Source: JABDBK01 sp964533645
Lineage (GTDB): Bacteria; Pseudomonadota; Gammaproteobacteria; DSM-16500
NCBI GenBank assembly: GCA_964533645.1
Contig: CAZHMQ010000022.1
Location: forward strand, 1-26,003
Length of the DNA stretch: 26,003 nt
Reading direction: 5' to 3'
Made by a program: the position numbers and the translations under genes. Shown one piece after another: positions 14,937 to 25,228 of this stretch (the stretch's first letter is position 1; every line of letters begins with the position of its first letter). The notes under the pieces were generated by a model. That model ran no database searches and was not told the origin of the DNA. It saw nothing but the letters and a program-made list of their open reading frames with translations.

Positions 14937-17900
14937 TTAATAGGTGTTGCATTTAGTTTGTAACATCTCCCCAGAAGAAGCAATTTTTTTATATTCCACC
15001 TCTCTAAAAAAAGTAAATGCTTTTTTACTAGGATCAATCGCATGCTGCATAGTACGACAATCATCAAATAGCATAGCACTCGACAACACTTTTTTAGGTT
15101 GATTAGTTTTATCATCGAAGTAAGGTTCACCAGTTTTAGTGACATTGTCAGCATGACGAGCCCAAACATTCAATAAAGATCGCAAACCTGTTTTATGTAC
15201 TCTATTTTGCTCAGGATGATTTTTTTCTAAAACTTGCAAAATACACTTATCACGCCATAAAGTATGATCTAAAGAAGGAGACTGTTCTAGCTGTTGACTT
15301 AACAAAGAACGTACTTGGTGAACATCTTGCAACACATTCAACCATTTTGCTATCGCTTTTGAATCAATCAATGGATTTTTAATAGCAGAAGCACTGAAGA
15401 TATCGACTCGATCTAACCGAGAATTGACTACCGCATTTATTGTTATATCCATAAAATTCTGCAATAAAGTTTTTGCCTGTTGAAAATCCTCCATTTCGTT
15501 TGTTGAGACTTGCTGCGCCGTTAAATCACATAACATGCTAGTCGCTTTCTCATAAAATAAATCGAGCGGAGCATTTGGCACATCCATCAAATCATGCAAA
15601 TAATACTTATAAATATTTTTAAATCCATGAAGTTTTAATATTAATTCCGGGTATTTTTCTAATATCGTAAATAAACTTGAAAAAATATCATCCACATCAT
15701 TTTTTCGTAATAATTCATGTTTTAATTCTCTTTGAACAAAGGCGGCCCATTTGCTATGCGCTTTATCTTTTTTGGATAGAACATGCTTCTGAAGCATGTT
15801 GCCCATTTTACAACGCGCTAGCAGTTCACATTGTTGGTTTATTTCCATTTGATTGAACGCTGCAGCAAATGATTTAAGAAAATTAAGCACATGAGTAGGT
15901 AATTGATAATCATCTAATATAGATAAATCATGATTTGTTAATGCTTCACGAAAAATATCTTTCATATAAGGCATTTGATTTATGATTGAAGCCATGGAGT
16001 AAATGGAATTATTCCAATTTTGAATTTTTTGAATAATATCATCCCTAGCATTTAACGTTTGTTGTAACTTGCCGTTAAATTCAAATAAATGTAGAAATGC
16101 TTGTTTTGATTTTTCATCCTGAATACGATGATAATGGGTTACAAATTCAAATAATGCATTTTTTTGATTTGGACTTAATGCATAAAATTTATAATATTTT
16201 TTTACTATCTCATCACTATGCCTGGCACATCTATTATCCGTAAGACAAGCAAAAACGGCTTGTAGAAATAAAGTATTGATAGAAGATTTATGTTTCATCA
16301 AATTTTTATGATTTGCTATCTCAGCAAATGGTTTTAACAATTTATTCCAATCAAAAACAGGAAATGTTTCACTAATAACAGCGAAAGCAACCCTCCTAGC
16401 TTCATTATTCATATTTGGATAGAGAAGCGATAATAATCTTGTTAAATATGCAATCAATACTTCTTTTTCGTTGTCTTTGTTTATGAAGTTATGATTTAAT
16501 AATCCTAATAAATAATCACGTACTTGTATGTTTAATTTCACTTTCAAACCTGGTTCATTACCAGGGGCCGCAGAAATCATGAGTGAATTTTTAATTTTAA
16601 TGTTTGTCAGTTTTTTTGTAACATTTTTATAAATCCATTTCCCAGATATAAAAAATCCATAAGGTAAGGAGATAATAATTTCTCCAATGCCTTTAAAAAA
16701 TCCACCGACTCCACCTAATATACCCCAAGCATATTTGTACTGCGTATGTTTTGCATACGCTTGTTTAGCACCAAGTACGGGCTCTGAAATAAGTTTGGAT
16801 GTACCTAAGAGTACATCGTGCTTTTTCATCACTTGCAACACTGCGCCAGTTGTCTTCACTGCTTTATCCATACGTTTTTCATGGTCTTGTATGGATGTAA
16901 GCTGATTACCTTCAGGATCTCTATAACCTGATGGCATATTTTTTTCATGCATGACTTTTTGGTGGTGCCATATATCTTTAATTTTACCGTCATGTAAAGC
17001 AGAATAAAGACTGCTAGGTGTGCTTTTACGAGATAAATTCGCTTGTGGTATTTTTTTTAAGTCTTCAAAATAATGTTGAATACCTGGGGAAGATAACAAA
17101 GGTTTCACATAAGCATTAGCCGCGCGAGCAATTTTTTCTGCCATGGCTTGAGAAGGTTTAGGATAAAAATACTGAATGAGGTTTTCTAAATAATCTATAG
17201 TAGCATTATAATTTTGTAATGCTTGAGATGATGCGGAAACCGGTTTGTTGACAATAAGTTCACGCATGACTCGTTCTAAGTTTGCTCGACTTATATGGAA
17301 TATATCAAAAGAAGTTATAAATTGGATAAAGTGTGCTTTAACATTCTCATCATTAGCATTATTTACCGATTCATAAAGATTATTTATTAAATTTTTAAAT
17401 AATGAACCAAAAACTTTTTCACATTCACGATAATTGCGTTCGGGGTTAGCTAACACAGTATTTAATTTTTTATGGAGATTTTTGATATGCTCGCTCAATA
17501 CTATAGTAGGTAAAGGAGGAACATTTGCATTCAATTCTGGTAAAAAATGTATTTTGATATGCTCATAAGTTTCATGAAAAACTGGACAATACACCATAAA
17601 ACGTGAGGAAGCCCCCATACGAAGCACGAACGACGCACACAACTCTGAAGGTTGTTTGAAAGTTCTATCATAATTTTTAGGTACTACGCCTATAAAAGGT
17701 AAATAGTCACCATTTTCACTACGAAGGACTTGTCCGTAATATGCATCAGGTAGAAATTGATCGGCACTTATAGGATCATAAACGATATGACCTCGAGTGC
17801 ATTTATACATGGATTGTCCATATTGTATTTGGAAAGGCACTAATGGATTATCAGCATAACTTTCTCTATATCCTTCACTCGAAGCAGACCTTCTAGGAAA

Positions 17901-19541
17901 AGCTTGCACATCCAAAGTACCTGCTCTTCTATACATAGGCGTTTGTTTTTTATTGCCATCTTTACCAAAATAAGTACCTTTTTTATGTGGCAGATAAAAA
18001 CTTTCTATATGCATTTTGCCATGCATATCTCTTTGAACCACATGTTGTTTTTGATATTTTTCATATGCCTGATTTTCATGGTATGCAGGTTCAGGAAATA
18101 AATCGGTGACTAAATTATCTATAATGGCATTTTTAATCACTTCAGCATATTCAGATGGTTGTAACTGACTCATGTATTCAAAGCTGCTTACCATAGTGCC
18201 TAATTCAAATGTCAACCCATTTGTCATGACATCCATTAATGCTTCAGAAGGTCCTTGCCTATGCAAACTGACCTCTTTAAATCGTTTACCCCATTCTGAT
18301 TCTGATTCATTAAATTTAAATGCATAAGCGCCAGATTCATTTGATAGACTGATGGTTCCGTCCCAATTAGCACCAATTCCTAAAGCTTGTCCTGGATTAA
18401 ATTGAAAACTCTGCAATAAATCAAATAAATATTGTGAAATAATATCTATATCACATGAACTTAAATTAAATTCATTTGGCTCGGGTAAATTTTTTAAAAG
18501 AGTCTGTTTTATCTTATCGGGATTTAAAAAAGAAATCGGCTCTTCTAAAAAAGGATTTACCAATTTACCGGAAGAAGGATTTTTCTTATGTTGAAGTATT
18601 TGTTTCATCCCTAAAGACATTAAAGTATCTTCAATCCAATAATCAAACTCTATCGATGGTGGAATAGTAATACAATGCGACAGCTGACGATGAATGATAG
18701 CATGTAATTGTTTAGTGGGAATGAATCGTGGAATTTCTTTAACTTGCGCATCGAAGTGGCCACCTAATTTCATTCCAAATGCATTGAGCAAAAGCACATA
18801 GGTTTCATCAGCTAATCGTCCCGCACGATTAAAATTGTAATTATAATTTTGAACAAATGGATTACCTGACGAAGCATGTATTTTACGTTCAGACTCAATC
18901 ACGGTAGGTATGATTTTTTCTTTTTGAACAGGTTGTTCGCTTTTATTTTCTTTAGCATCTTGGCCTTGATAACAAGGATAAAGAAGATGAGGGTACTCAT
19001 GAAACCATTTATCAGGTGAATACGCTGACCAACCAGACATCATACTGAGCAATTGCCATAAAGAATTGCTATCACACGATGGTCCGTGAACCTTGATGGC
19101 GGCTAAAATATTTTTAAAAGCTTCTTCTATTTCTTGATCAAGATGATCTACATTTTGTTGATGATAATTTTCAACAATATGATTAAATTTTTGAATTGCT
19201 TTATTAATAACACGGGTATGAATAGGAAATTCACCCATGATAACTGGAAGACGATATTTAAATGGTGTATTAGGTTCCAAACATTGACCAAGCATTAACA
19301 AACTATCTGTGAGTTCAATCGCTTTTGCGAGAGATTGAGACTCACCTGATAGCAATACTGGAGGTTTTACCTCCAATGCCATACGCGTTTTATCAAGAAG
19401 ATTTTGGTCACTACATATAAGTGATAGCAATGGATACGCACGTGCTACACTTTCTGTTTCATTATGAAAATCCCTTTGAAAGAAAATAGGCAAATATTTC
19501 TTTAATTCCTCAAAATGTTTTTCTTCTAATACACCTGACAT
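14937..19541 (-). CDS. Giant unrecognised protein, 1534 aa
   Basis: I do not recognise any domain. The protein has no signal peptide and is mostly predicted helical in character. One clearly hydrophobic, glycine-rich stretch lies at about residues 934-970 (ILGGVGGFFKGIGEIIISLP onward) and might insert into a membrane. The region around residues 500-680 is richer in Tyr, Pro, Gly and Cys and may be a separate globular domain. The ATG is 6 nt after the stop of the 1756-aa gene; AGGA of its ribosome binding site overlaps that stop, so the two are translationally coupled. Size, lack of housekeeping homology and context suggest a host-interaction protein, but that is an inference. Confidence 0.85.
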   Translation of the reverse strand: MSGVLEEKHFEELKKYLPIFFQRDFHNETESVARAYPLLSLICSDQNLLDKTRMALEVKPPVLLSGESQSLAKAIELTDSLLMLGQCLEPNTPFKYRLPVIMGEFPIHTRVINKAIQKFNHIVENYHQQNVDHLDQEIEEAFKNILAAIKVHGPSCDSNSLWQLLSMMSGWSAYSPDKWFHEYPHLLYPCYQGQDAKENKSEQPVQKEKIIPTVIESERKIHASSGNPFVQNYNYNFNRAGRLADETYVLLLNAFGMKLGGHFDAQVKEIPRFIPTKQLHAIIHRQLSHCITIPPSIEFDYWIEDTLMSLGMKQILQHKKNPSSGKLVNPFLEEPISFLNPDKIKQTLLKNLPEPNEFNLSSCDIDIISQYLFDLLQSFQFNPGQALGIGANWDGTISLSNESGAYAFKFNESESEWGKRFKEVSLHRQGPSEALMDVMTNGLTFELGTMVSSFEYMSQLQPSEYAEVIKNAIIDNLVTDLFPEPAYHENQAYEKYQKQHVVQRDMHGKMHIESFYLPHKKGTYFGKDGNKKQTPMYRRAGTLDVQAFPRRSASSEGYRESYADNPLVPFQIQYGQSMYKCTRGHIVYDPISADQFLPDAYYGQVLRSENGDYLPFIGVVPKNYDRTFKQPSELCASFVLRMGASSRFMVYCPVFHETYEHIKIHFLPELNANVPPLPTIVLSEHIKNLHKKLNTVLANPERNYRECEKVFGSLFKNLINNLYESVNNANDENVKAHFIQFITSFDIFHISRANLERVMRELIVNKPVSASSQALQNYNATIDYLENLIQYFYPKPSQAMAEKIARAANAYVKPLLSSPGIQHYFEDLKKIPQANLSRKSTPSSLYSALHDGKIKDIWHHQKVMHEKNMPSGYRDPEGNQLTSIQDHEKRMDKAVKTTGAVLQVMKKHDVLLGTSKLISEPVLGAKQAYAKHTQYKYAWGILGGVGGFFKGIGEIIISLPYGFFISGKWIYKNVTKKLTNIKIKNSLMISAAPGNEPGLKVKLNIQVRDYLLGLLNHNFINKDNEKEVLIAYLTRLLSLLYPNMNNEARRVAFAVISETFPVFDWNKLLKPFAEIANHKNLMKHKSSINTLFLQAVFACLTDNRCARHSDEIVKKYYKFYALSPNQKNALFEFVTHYHRIQDEKSKQAFLHLFEFNGKLQQTLNARDDIIQKIQNWNNSIYSMASIINQMPYMKDIFREALTNHDLSILDDYQLPTHVLNFLKSFAAAFNQMEINQQCELLARCKMGNMLQKHVLSKKDKAHSKWAAFVQRELKHELLRKNDVDDIFSSLFTILEKYPELILKLHGFKNIYKYYLHDLMDVPNAPLDLFYEKATSMLCDLTAQQVSTNEMEDFQQAKTLLQNFMDITINAVVNSRLDRVDIFSASAIKNPLIDSKAIAKWLNVLQDVHQVRSLLSQQLEQSPSLDHTLWRDKCILQVLEKNHPEQNRVHKTGLRSLLNVWARHADNVTKTGEPYFDDKTNQPKKVLSSAMLFDDCRTMQHAIDPSKKAFTFFREVEYKKIASSGEMLQTKCNTY

Positions 19542-19547
19542 GCACAG

Positions 19548-22500
19548 TTATCCTATATGCGGAGAAGAAAGTTTGTTATCTCGTTTTTCATCCAAAGCAC
19601 ATTTAGCACGAAAAGCTTTTTGATTAAATCTTTTTTCAGAATAATAAGCTCCAGGCAAAAAAAGTCTATCGCTTCTCGATTGTGTGCTTAAATGTTCACA
19701 TATTTTATCTACAATATATTTCCAACGACCCTCTACTTTAGCACTGTAGTTTTTCCCTTGGTTTTGCAATGCTTCTTTTAATGCCATCAACAAAGCTTCA
19801 TCCTTACTCGCCTTTCGTATAAATGTTTCAAGCAACACTTGCGCATCGTTACAGCCCAAGAAGGTCTCATCAGAGATAAGAGAATTATTTTTATCTGTTT
19901 TAGAGTGAAAACTTGCTAGTGCTAAGCTACCTCTATTTAACATGGCAACGATGGATTGAGCATTACGGGGAGTGATGTCATCATCTTTGAATGCTTTCGA
20001 ATGTTTAGCATGATTAGCAAGGACTATAATCAACAGTTCAAAAAACTTTTTTAATCCCAGTTTTTCTTGTTGATTTTCTTCACTATCTTCAAGAAAGCCA
20101 CAAGCATCAATCAATTTATCAATAACCTGTTGCTGAGACGAATCACGTGTCGATTTAAAGCTATCACTGTCGCTAGTATTCATAACGTCTAATATGGATA
20201 TGCTTCCTCCACTCAATCCAACCATTGTGCCCGTTAATTGACTACCTGAAAGTTTACTTAGACCTAACAAACCACCTTGCGGTTGTAAAAGTTCTGCGAC
20301 AAGTAAGGATAAAGCCACATCGGGACGTGGATGTAAACTTAGTATTTCAAATAATTTACAAACTAATAAGCTTGCTTCAGAGCCTATGACTAAGCCTTTC
20401 AGCAAAGATTTGATAAACAATAATATCGTTGCTGTCGTAGAATCGGTAGTTAGACCAAATGAAACACTTGATTCAGAACCTTCACTGTTTCTTGTCGATT
20501 CAGCGCTATTGCTATGATTAGATATCGCACAATCTATACTTCGCACTATATGTCGCATAGCATCAAGACTGCCTAGCGAACCTAGTGGCAACATCGTCAA
20601 AATGCTTGCTGTCTTACTCATATTTAAGCTACATTGCGTTAGTGCACTCATCATAGATTCCAATATGGATCGTTGACTTGAATGCATATTCATATCATCT
20701 TTTAGTAAATCAATATCTTTAAGTTGCTTTTCTAACTCACTCGCCATACCTGCTAACGATTCCCCTATATGAGTTAGCGTAAGTCGCAAAGCTGAAATCA
20801 TCAAAGTAACACTATTCAATTCACCCAGATTGCTATCTTGAGCTGTTTCCTTTGAAGATTCTTTTGCTTCACCCGCAGAAACATCACCCGATTGCTTAGC
20901 CGTTTTTCGCATCTTTTCAGCATCTAAAAATCCTAGTATGGATCGGCTTACTATACTTTCCACTAAGTCATCGCATAATAAAGACATATAACAACCAGCT
21001 ACCATGGTAGTCGCCACGGATGCATTTAATTTTATATGCGTTTGCATGGAACTATTATATGCATCATCTTTCTGTTGCTCATCCGATATTTGATCTGCAT
21101 TTAGTTGCAACTCCGCAATACAATTCTTAGTAAAAGCTCGAATGGTATTCGATGCAGTCGTTAATTCTCTCATTATAGAGCTTTCAGATAATGCTTCTTT
21201 TTTTTGCTCTGCATGAATATTTTTAGTAGCATCTTTTGCGACAAGATAAGATTGTAAAAAGGGTGCTATTAAAACACTATGTGAACTTAACGCAGCATTA
21301 ATACTTGTCTGGCTCGCTGATGCTAATTGATTTTCCATATCGTGATTGAGTCCAGGAATATCATTTCCGACTCTATCGAGCACTTCTCTTATTTTTTTAG
21401 CTAATTGATCGCTCTTAATTCTGCCTAAAATAACACTCGTGTTAGAAAAATATTTTGGACGTTCCTCACCTTCACGTACATCTGCCTCTGCACTAAGCTC
21501 TTTCAATGCCTGCGTTAAAGCACCCGATTGACAAATCGCCACCACCAAAGAACGCGAAGAAATGCTTTCAGCTACATGATAGGTGGCACTTAACACCGTT
21601 TGTGTTGCCGATGAGCCAGGATCTTTAGACTGATCCGCAGTTAAGCGAGTTGCATTACTAGGAATACTCAAATTAAATTGAGAAGTACCACCTATTTTTA
21701 TCTCATCTGGACCTTTGCTTAGCACATGACTTTTTTCTATAGCTAAGCTAAGAGCTCGCCAAAAAGCTTCTGTACTAATACCGGTTTCTAACGCTATGCA
21801 AGCTAACACTCCTAAAGCACCCGATAAAAACCCCGATGTATTCATTTGGGTTGTATTAATCAAGGAATGGCCCGATTTATTGATATTTTCTGCACCTGGC
21901 TGAGCAAAATCAAAACTAACACGATGTGTCAATACGATTTTTTCCATGACACTTTGCAAATGATCATGTAATGAAATGTGTTGTGAAACCGATTGTGTTT
22001 TTAAAGATGCTGCGCTACTTTGATTAGAGTTTATAATATCATCTTTAGACTTCTTTGCGTCTTGTATTTCATCTTCATTGAGTTTCAGTGCAGGGCTAGC
22101 CTCCGGATGAGTCACCGTGCGGAATTCGCGAAGCGCAAAAATCATACCTGCCAGTGTATTCAATGAAGCAATTAAGCTTCCACAACTCACCACATGACTT
22201 GTGCCTAAAATAAATGGCGCAGATATACCTAATCGTTGACATTTTGCTACTCGTTCTTTCATTTCGCATACAGCAGACATCAGATCATCCAAATCCTTAC
22301 CCGTATGATCTTTATCACTTTTTAAAACCCTTGTGAGCACCTGATGAGTGGCTTTATCATTAGTTATAAAATCCGCAGTACCACTTGCCTCACGGGATAA
22401 CATACCTGTCGCTGCTATAATAAAATTCGGAATAGCGTTTAATGCTGAAAGCGTACGTATCATGCATACGCCAGTACTTTTAGCAGAAACCTTATGCCGC

Positions 22501-24818
22501 CCTTCTGCCATTTCTTTTAATTCATCATTAATATGCTTTGCTACCACAGCAAAATGAGCAATCGAATGACTGAGATTTTGCGAGTGAGTTTGTTTTGCTT
22601 GGCCTTCCATTTCTTTTTTAAGCGTACTGGCATCACTGATTGATGCTTTTGTTTCGCCAGTTAAAAGCGCTTTTTCCTTTGTCAATGCATGACTGCTTGC
22701 TTCCGCTCCTGCAAATGAAGCAATAGAACTTTGTAATGCGCTAACCGCAGGATACATTGAACCAAATGAAATCGTCTGACTCGTACCAAGCACAAAAGGC
22801 GCACTAACACCTAGCTCTTCGCATCTTTTGATTCTATGATTCATGTTAGATACTTCTGACATCAGTTCATCAATATCATTCGCTGAATGATTCATATCAG
22901 TTTTCGATACTTTTTTTAGCTGATCTGCGGTACCTGAACCTTCTTGCACAAAATAAAATGTACCGCTTGATTCACGTGATAGAGCTCCCACTAAATCTGT
23001 CATCAAGATCGGGAGAGCAATAAGGGCTGAAATAGTATGTAGACTTGTTTGACCATAACTTATTGCAGAACTTTTGTGTCGTTCTCCTTCCATCTGTTGT
23101 AATCCAACATCAATTTGTTTTCCTACCACAGCGAACTTCTCTGTCAATCTGCTAAGATTCTGAGAATGTGTGTGTTTTTCTTGGCCCTCAGCTTGTTGCT
23201 TAAGTGTGCTAGCATCACTTGCTGATTTTTTACAATCTCCATCTGTTAACTGATCTTTATTTAGAAATAATGCAAAGCTACTTGCCTGTACGCCTGCAAT
23301 GGATACAACAGAACTTTGTAAAGCACTAAACGCAGGAAACATCGTTCCAAAAGATGCCATCTCAGCGATACCAAGCACAAAAGGTGCGCTGACGCCTAAC
23401 TCTTTGCATCTATCAACTCTTTGTTGCAGTTCTGACACCTTGCTCATTAACTTATCTAAGTTGTTAGCTGAACGATTCAATTCACTTTTTGAAACATCTC
23501 TTAATTGATCACCCGTACCAGAACCATGACTAACATCATGCACCGTACCACTTACTTCACGTGTTAACGATCCAACTAAAGCCAGCATCAAACTTGGCAC
23601 TGCAGAAAGTGCTGAAAGTGTGCGAACACTTAATGTTGCACTATTTTCTACTACACTTTTTTGCGTGTTGTCTGCTATTTGATCGTCAAGATCTTTAATT
23701 ACCCTTTCAAATCTGTCTGTCAAGATAGTTATATTTTGTGAATGCGTGTCACCACCTTCTGATTGACCTTTTATACTGCTAGCCTTAAATATAGATTGTT
23801 GAGCGCTTTCAGATAAAGCTTGCTTTTGTTTAGTCAAAGCTTCGCTGCTTAAACGTACCGCTTCACCCGACGAAATAACAGATTCTAAAGCACACACAAA
23901 AGGTGTTGAACTGAAACCTCGCAAAATAGCCGAAGTTGCTGGACTCGATACGCTGTGTTTGTCGCTCATATGTGAAGCATGTTCTACATTCCAAATAGCA
24001 TCCCTCAAGTTTTTTAACGCTTGCAGAGAAGCTTGGAAGTTTTTGGAATCACTAAAAGCATCAGAACATGCGCTCAACGCCTTATAAATATTTTTTTCTT
24101 CTTTACTTGCAGATTCATCCACAATAAATATTTTTACTGCTGAACATTCACGAAATACTGTACCTATGGCATCCAATCCTGAAGAGACTAACGCAGCAGG
24201 AGAAAGCACTGTCATAACTGATGTGGCACCCGTACTTTTTGCAATACTTCCATGTGAACCGCCTAACTCTTTTGCGTCAACTTGTTTAGACATTTCATCA
24301 AAAATAGGACCGAATTCTTTAGATAAATTCTTACAATGTGCAGAAAAACCACTGGCATTTAGCTCTAATTCTTTTTGAACATGTAAAGTTGAAGCTTGTA
24401 ATTGGATAAATTTTTTCGCGTCATCCGTAGATTGCGATACAGCAGAAACTGCGGAGGCAGAATCCACAAATAATTGCAATCCTTCTGATAGTGTTACGCT
24501 AGGCGCAATGGCAGAACTTGCTACACCTGTTCTAATAACTCTTGCTGTTCCACCTAATGAATCTTTCAATTCACCGAAAATTTTTAATGCTTCAATATTG
24601 TCGGGAGCTTCTTTTCTTTTGATCAATGCATCAAGTGCAGCTAGTAATTGATCTCTATGAAAAGTACGCTCGCTCGAAACACCAACAGCATCACACATTG
24701 CTTTAGAGGCATCGCCCGTACCTAGAGCTATTCCAGCTCCAGTAGCAGAAGTTAGTCCAGTGGGAGCAGTAATGGTATCAGTGAGGGGTTGGAAGTCGTT
24801 ATGACGATTGCTGAACAT
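19548..24818 (-). CDS. Giant Ser/Ala-rich repeat protein, 1756 aa
   Basis: I do not recognise the family. Start taken at ATG 24818, which has GGAGAG 7 nt upstream; the ATG at 24863 has none. Three tandem repeats of 189-195 aa occupy residues 323-900 (see repeat entries), and more degenerate copies seem to flank them (about 185-322, and 945-1300, where ESISSRSL and ESIVSRSI recur). Each repeat has a polar helical part beginning THSQN, a hydrophobic RTLSALxAxP helix followed by LSREsSGT, a polar LDxLMSxV segment, and a closing LGVSAPFVLG...SALQSS helix. No signal peptide is seen. The composition is rich in Ser, Ala, Lys and Glu, with a polar C-terminus. It heads a two-gene operon. Confidence 0.87.
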   Translation of the reverse strand: MFSNRHNDFQPLTDTITAPTGLTSATGAGIALGTGDASKAMCDAVGVSSERTFHRDQLLAALDALIKRKEAPDNIEALKIFGELKDSLGGTARVIRTGVASSAIAPSVTLSEGLQLFVDSASAVSAVSQSTDDAKKFIQLQASTLHVQKELELNASGFSAHCKNLSKEFGPIFDEMSKQVDAKELGGSHGSIAKSTGATSVMTVLSPAALVSSGLDAIGTVFRECSAVKIFIVDESASKEEKNIYKALSACSDAFSDSKNFQASLQALKNLRDAIWNVEHASHMSDKHSVSSPATSAILRGFSSTPFVCALESVISSGEAVRLSSEALTKQKQALSESAQQSIFKASSIKGQSEGGDTHSQNITILTDRFERVIKDLDDQIADNTQKSVVENSATLSVRTLSALSAVPSLMLALVGSLTREVSGTVHDVSHGSGTGDQLRDVSKSELNRSANNLDKLMSKVSELQQRVDRCKELGVSAPFVLGIAEMASFGTMFPAFSALQSSVVSIAGVQASSFALFLNKDQLTDGDCKKSASDASTLKQQAEGQEKHTHSQNLSRLTEKFAVVGKQIDVGLQQMEGERHKSSAISYGQTSLHTISALIALPILMTDLVGALSRESSGTFYFVQEGSGTADQLKKVSKTDMNHSANDIDELMSEVSNMNHRIKRCEELGVSAPFVLGTSQTISFGSMYPAVSALQSSIASFAGAEASSHALTKEKALLTGETKASISDASTLKKEMEGQAKQTHSQNLSHSIAHFAVVAKHINDELKEMAEGRHKVSAKSTGVCMIRTLSALNAIPNFIIAATGMLSREASGTADFITNDKATHQVLTRVLKSDKDHTGKDLDDLMSAVCEMKERVAKCQRLGISAPFILGTSHVVSCGSLIASLNTLAGMIFALREFRTVTHPEASPALKLNEDEIQDAKKSKDDIINSNQSSAASLKTQSVSQHISLHDHLQSVMEKIVLTHRVSFDFAQPGAENINKSGHSLINTTQMNTSGFLSGALGVLACIALETGISTEAFWRALSLAIEKSHVLSKGPDEIKIGGTSQFNLSIPSNATRLTADQSKDPGSSATQTVLSATYHVAESISSRSLVVAICQSGALTQALKELSAEADVREGEERPKYFSNTSVILGRIKSDQLAKKIREVLDRVGNDIPGLNHDMENQLASASQTSINAALSSHSVLIAPFLQSYLVAKDATKNIHAEQKKEALSESSIMRELTTASNTIRAFTKNCIAELQLNADQISDEQQKDDAYNSSMQTHIKLNASVATTMVAGCYMSLLCDDLVESIVSRSILGFLDAEKMRKTAKQSGDVSAGEAKESSKETAQDSNLGELNSVTLMISALRLTLTHIGESLAGMASELEKQLKDIDLLKDDMNMHSSQRSILESMMSALTQCSLNMSKTASILTMLPLGSLGSLDAMRHIVRSIDCAISNHSNSAESTRNSEGSESSVSFGLTTDSTTATILLFIKSLLKGLVIGSEASLLVCKLFEILSLHPRPDVALSLLVAELLQPQGGLLGLSKLSGSQLTGTMVGLSGGSISILDVMNTSDSDSFKSTRDSSQQQVIDKLIDACGFLEDSEENQQEKLGLKKFFELLIIVLANHAKHSKAFKDDDITPRNAQSIVAMLNRGSLALASFHSKTDKNNSLISDETFLGCNDAQVLLETFIRKASKDEALLMALKEALQNQGKNYSAKVEGRWKYIVDKICEHLSTQSRSDRLFLPGAYYSEKRFNQKAFRAKCALDEKRDNKLSSPHIG
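22119..22700 (-). repeat. Protein repeat unit C of the giant gene (194 aa)
   Basis: Residues 707-900. Begins ASSHALTKEKALL, contains THSQNLSHSIAHFAVV, RTLSALNAIPNFIIAATGM, LSREASGT and LGISAPFILGTS, and closes more loosely with SLIASLNTLAGM. The GSGT-DQL segment is degraded here (ITNDKATHQVL). Confidence 0.85.
22701..23285 (-). repeat. Protein repeat unit B of the giant gene (195 aa)
   Basis: Residues 512-706. Begins ASSFALFLNKDQL, contains THSQNLSRLTEKFAVV, ISALIALPILMTDLVGA, LSRESSGT, GSGTADQLKKVSKTDMNHSA and LGVSAPFVLG, and closes with PAVSALQSSIASFAGAE. It follows unit A without a gap. Confidence 0.88.
23286..23852 (-). repeat. Protein repeat unit A of the giant gene (189 aa)
   Basis: Residues 323-511. 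Begins LSSEALTKQKQAL, contains THSQN, VRTLSALSAVPSLMLALVGS, LTREVSGT, GSGTGDQLRDVSKSELNRSA and LGVSAPFVLG, and closes with PAFSALQSSVVSIAGVQ. Confidence 0.85.
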
Positions 24819-24998
24819 AGTAGAACTCTCCAGAGTGTTATGTATGGAATATAGGGCAACCATATATCATACGTCATACAACTAAGACAGTGATTTTTCA
24901 TCAGAAAATGTATTTATTTAGCGCTTACCTTTAGTGTAATCATAAAGTTAACCTAAACATTTAATAAAAAATTAAGCCAGCTCACACTTTTCAAGAGG

Positions 24999-25007
24999 TG
25001 GTATAAT
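24999..25007 (+). promoter_or_regulatory. Extended -10 promoter of the small lipoprotein gene
   Basis: TGGTATAAT is a perfect extended -10 (TGN plus TATAAT), which does not need a strong -35. Transcription would start near 25014, about 35 nt before the ATG. The rest of the 230-bp AT-rich gap between this gene and the divergent giant gene holds no gene I can see. Confidence 0.65.
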
Positions 25008-25048
25008 GGAGGTGAATAAATAATAATCAATAAAATGAGGAGTAAGTT

Positions 25049-25219
25049 ATGAAAAACAAATTATTGGTTGCATTCGGAGTTGTGTCTATTTTTCTATTAA
25101 CAAGCTGTACTTCCTTGGGTGATTGCGGGTCGTGTTGTACGTCAAGTTGCTATACCTCTGTCTGTAGAACCTGCGCTACATATACCTACGTCACACCTAC
25201 TTGCAGCACTTGTTGGTAA
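25049..25219 (+). CDS. Small cysteine-rich lipoprotein, 56 aa
   Basis: The ATG at 25049 has GAGGAG 6 nt upstream, an excellent ribosome binding site. Residues 1-19 form a signal peptide (MKNK basic start, hydrophobic VAFGVVSIFLL) and a lipobox LTSC gives lipidated Cys20. The mature part of about 37 residues holds eight further cysteines (26, 29, 30, 34, 39, 42, 52, 55) among Thr, Ser and Tyr, ending TCW. It has few charged residues. A disulfide-knotted or metal-binding outer-membrane lipoprotein is plausible; I do not recognise a family. It is monocistronic, with its own promoter and a hairpin after it. Confidence 0.8.
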   Translation: MKNKLLVAFGVVSIFLLTSCTSLGDCGSCCTSSCYTSVCRTCATYTYVTPTCSTCW

Positions 25220-25228
25220 TCACTTTCC

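Noticed and set aside
23299..23508. Short plus-strand open frames within the giant minus-strand genes
   Set aside because: They are antisense shadows without ribosome binding sites or domain content.
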